From Acidobacteriota bacterium (lineage in GTDB: Bacteria; Acidobacteriota; Terriglobia; Acidiferrales; UBA7541), in NCBI GenBank assembly GCA_003153585.1, contig PLZZ01000169.1:8352-15548 (forward strand): 7,197 bases of DNA, in the 5' to 3' direction. Below are positions 5,769 to 7,197 of this stretch, piece by piece (within the stretch, counting starts at the first letter, position 1; each line of letters opens with the position of its first letter). Position numbers and translations under genes: made by a program. The notes below the pieces were generated by a model that was given only the letters and a program-made list of their open reading frames with translations, ran no database searches and was not told the origin of the DNA.

Positions 5769-6473
5769 ATGCAGCTTGGCCCGGCAGACTACTTAATTTG
5801 GATCGCAAGCTTCAGTTTAGAAGCCTACGTGGTGGTGTGTCTGGCCCTTCATAAGGATACCTTCCGTTATTTTTCCTTGAATTTGTACATGTTGGCAGCA
5901 GCTCTGGTCACCCTCGGCCATTACGTTACCTTTCATACCTACGGATACTCGTCCATGCAGTATCGCTATTTCTACTACTACTCCGAGAGCTTGCTAATCG
6001 TCCTGATCTACTTCACGGTGATGGAGCTTTACCAGCACGTCTTCAGAGAAATGAATGTCAGCGGGTATATCCGAAGCGCTGCGGCTATTTTGCTGATTGC
6101 AACAGCCTTTTTTTCCTATGCTGTCGTTCGCCAGAACAAGAATCACCTGACCAGTCACTTTGTCGTTGAGCTTGGACAAAACCTCTATTTCGTCGGCGTG
6201 GTGCTCACCTATCTCCTTTGGGGCGCAGTTTTAAAGCTCCGCGAAACCAGAACCCGTTTGATTCAATTGATTCTTGCGCTGGGTGTTTACTTCAGCGCTA
6301 CAGCGGGAACCTATGCATTGCGGAACCTTTTCCCTGGTCTGCAGGAATCGTTTTTGCGCTGGGTGCCGCCGCTGATAGGTACGTGGCTGCCTCTGGCCTG
6401 GGCCTACACGTTTTCCAAGGTGCCCGAGGACGCACGGTTAACGACAGCACGTTTGGTGGTGAGAACTCGATGA
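5769..6473 (+). CDS. Seven-helix integral membrane protein of unknown function
   Basis: A 234-residue protein with about seven predicted membrane helices, near residues 8-27, 36-56, 70-90, 99-119, 133-155, 162-183 and 196-214, and no soluble domain. The loop after helix two is rich in tyrosine (YGYSSMQYRYFYYYSES, 58-74). After helix three comes ELYQHVFREM (86-95), and the C-terminus ends in basic residues. I remember similar 220-240-residue membrane proteins with a YxxxE...YxHVFR motif in acidobacterial genomes, where they are unannotated. AGGGA at 5759-5763 is a good Shine-Dalgarno for ATG 5769; the AT-rich TTTAAATATAG just before it (5750-5760) may contain a -10 box, but no -35 is evident. 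The stop overlaps the next start (ATGA, 6470-6473), so the two are translationally coupled. The function is unknown. Confidence 0.85.
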   Translation: MQLGPADYLIWIASFSLEAYVVVCLALHKDTFRYFSLNLYMLAAALVTLGHYVTFHTYGYSSMQYRYFYYYSESLLIVLIYFTVMELYQHVFREMNVSGYIRSAAAILLIATAFFSYAVVRQNKNHLTSHFVVELGQNLYFVGVVLTYLLWGAVLKLRETRTRLIQLILALGVYFSATAGTYALRNLFPGLQESFLRWVPPLIGTWLPLAWAYTFSKVPEDARLTTARLVVRTR

Positions 6474-6883
6474 TGATTGCAGCCGTAATTTTCGTTTTTT
6501 CCATTGCAGCTTTCCTGCAATTCTTCGTTTGGCATTGCCGTTCAATACTGGCATCGAGCCGGAGAGTGGAACTATCGGACCGCGTGCGGGAAGTCACTGG
6601 CATTCAAAGCCCGAGTTTTGGCGCGGAGGATTTTCGCCGGCTGGTTCAATTGGTCAGGCTGTGTCCGGAACGCGGCGATGACCAGGGCGAAATTCGCGCA
6701 GTGGGAACGTACTATAGCTTGCTGAATATTCTCGGCCATCTGGCGCGACCCACGGTCCCTCGCGTCGCAGCTTGGGCCGAACAGGAACGCGAGAATTGCT
6801 CTTATTTTGCCGCGGTCGCTCTTGACCGGCGCATTTCCTACAGTCGTGACCTGTTCACCCAGCAAGTCGCAGATCGTCTGTAA
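6470..6883 (+). CDS. Single-anchor small protein translationally coupled to the seven-helix protein
   Basis: A 137-residue protein with one N-terminal membrane helix (residues 2-20, IAAVIFVFSIAAFLQFFV) followed by a soluble, mostly helical and charged domain. Recognisable blocks are SSRRVELSDRVREVTGI (29-45), DFRRLVQLVRLCPERGDD (54-71), EIRAVGTYYSLLNIL (74-88) and a final segment of LFTQQVADRL. Basic residues after the helix suggest that the soluble part is cytoplasmic. The open frame extends back to 6218, but that part overlaps the upstream gene; the ATGATG at 6470 overlaps its TGA (ATGA), the usual layout for coupled translation, and GGTGGTGAGA lies just upstream. ATG 6473 is an equally possible start. 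I recall this family from Acidobacteriota as uncharacterised. The overlap suggests equal production and perhaps a complex with its partner, which is inference. Confidence 0.82.
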   Translation: MMIAAVIFVFSIAAFLQFFVWHCRSILASSRRVELSDRVREVTGIQSPSFGAEDFRRLVQLVRLCPERGDDQGEIRAVGTYYSLLNILGHLARPTVPRVAAWAEQERENCSYFAAVALDRRISYSRDLFTQQVADRL

Positions 6884-7016
6884 TCACGCCTATTCTGCAC
6901 GCAACTCCATCCACGTTTCCAGGCTGCGCTCGACCCGTCAAGTCTTGGCTGTTACCATAGTATTTAGTTAGGTGACTGGCCCGGAAGTTTCGGCCTTGCT
7001 CCCTTCGATCGAGCTG

Positions 7017-7197
7017 ATGAGAACACCTCTCGAACAGTCGGTACTTAATAACATCCGGAATGCCCGAATGATCGTACCCGGCGATCGGATCGGTGTGGCT
7101 GTCTCAGGTGGCGCGGATTCCGTCGCGCTTCTTCGCATTCTGGAAAATCTTCGCGACGAATTGGGCGTAACTCTATCGGTCGTGCATTTTGACCACG
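7017..7197 (+). CDS. tilS: tRNA(Ile)-lysidine synthetase TilS, N-terminal part only
   Basis: Sixty codons plus one base are present before the right edge. The sequence GDRIGVAVSGGADSVALL (22-39) contains the PP-loop SGGxDS (30-35), which binds ATP in the N-type ATP pyrophosphatase family. The following strand SVVHFDH (54-60) is the typical TilS continuation before the next conserved block. TilS adenylates C34 of tRNA-Ile(CAU) and joins lysine to it, changing its codon from AUG to AUA and its amino acid from Met to Ile. It is normally essential and cytoplasmic. ATG 7017 gives an N-terminus of the usual length; an in-frame TAG at 6969 limits other starts to GTG 6972 and TTG 6996, the latter having GGAAG eight bases upstream. 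The gap of 133 bases after the preceding gene suggests its own promoter, though I could not place one. Confidence 0.9.
   Translation, partial: MRTPLEQSVLNNIRNARMIVPGDRIGVAVSGGADSVALLRILENLRDELGVTLSVVHFDH

Noticed and set aside
6218..6469. Upstream extension of the single-anchor protein
   Set aside because: It is fully inside the seven-helix protein gene in another frame; the ATGA overlap at 6470 is the natural start.

Overview
The window reads as ordinary chromosomal DNA from a GC-rich Gram-negative bacterium, most likely an acidobacterium (Acidobacteriota, Terriglobia-like). That guess rests on the outer-membrane POTRA protein, on an E1-like enzyme whose tail I associate with Acidobacteriota/Planctomycetes, and on a pair of small membrane proteins of a type I remember from Acidobacteriota. 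It is recalled family knowledge, not a database result. No transposase, phage gene or CRISPR array is visible.

Left part (1-2686): a divergent pair. On the minus strand, a BamA/TamA/Omp85-type protein starts at 1556 and runs off the left edge, so only its signal peptide and about six POTRA-like repeats are in the window. On the plus strand, a ThiF/MoeB/HesA-family adenylyltransferase (1649-2686) carries an extra C-terminal domain. They are separated by 92 bases with overlapping -10-like boxes.

Middle (2755-5158): a small cysteine/histidine-containing protein on the minus strand converges on the E1-like gene. Then comes a CPA2-type cation/proton antiporter (3356-5044) fused to a PTS EIIA type-2 domain that keeps its phospho-accepting histidine. 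A tRNA gene with anticodon CAU and an encoded CCA end (5084-5158, minus strand) has a recognisable promoter, including a perfect TTGACA box.

Right part (5458-7197): a short secreted or anchored polypeptide made of a hydrophobic leader and four identical ANTGSPMPPTPW repeats; a predicted seven-helix membrane protein; a translationally coupled single-anchor protein (ATGA overlap); and the 5' end of tilS, tRNA(Ile)-lysidine synthetase, cut by the right edge. TilS modifies a CAU-anticodon tRNA(Ile), so the tRNA 1.9 kb away could be its substrate, although elongator tRNA-Met is at least as likely.

The most unusual item is the repeat polypeptide. Its four 36-base units differ at seven positions, all silent third-codon positions, so the peptide sequence appears to be under selection. 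Its placement just upstream of a seven-helix membrane protein invites, but does not prove, a functional link.
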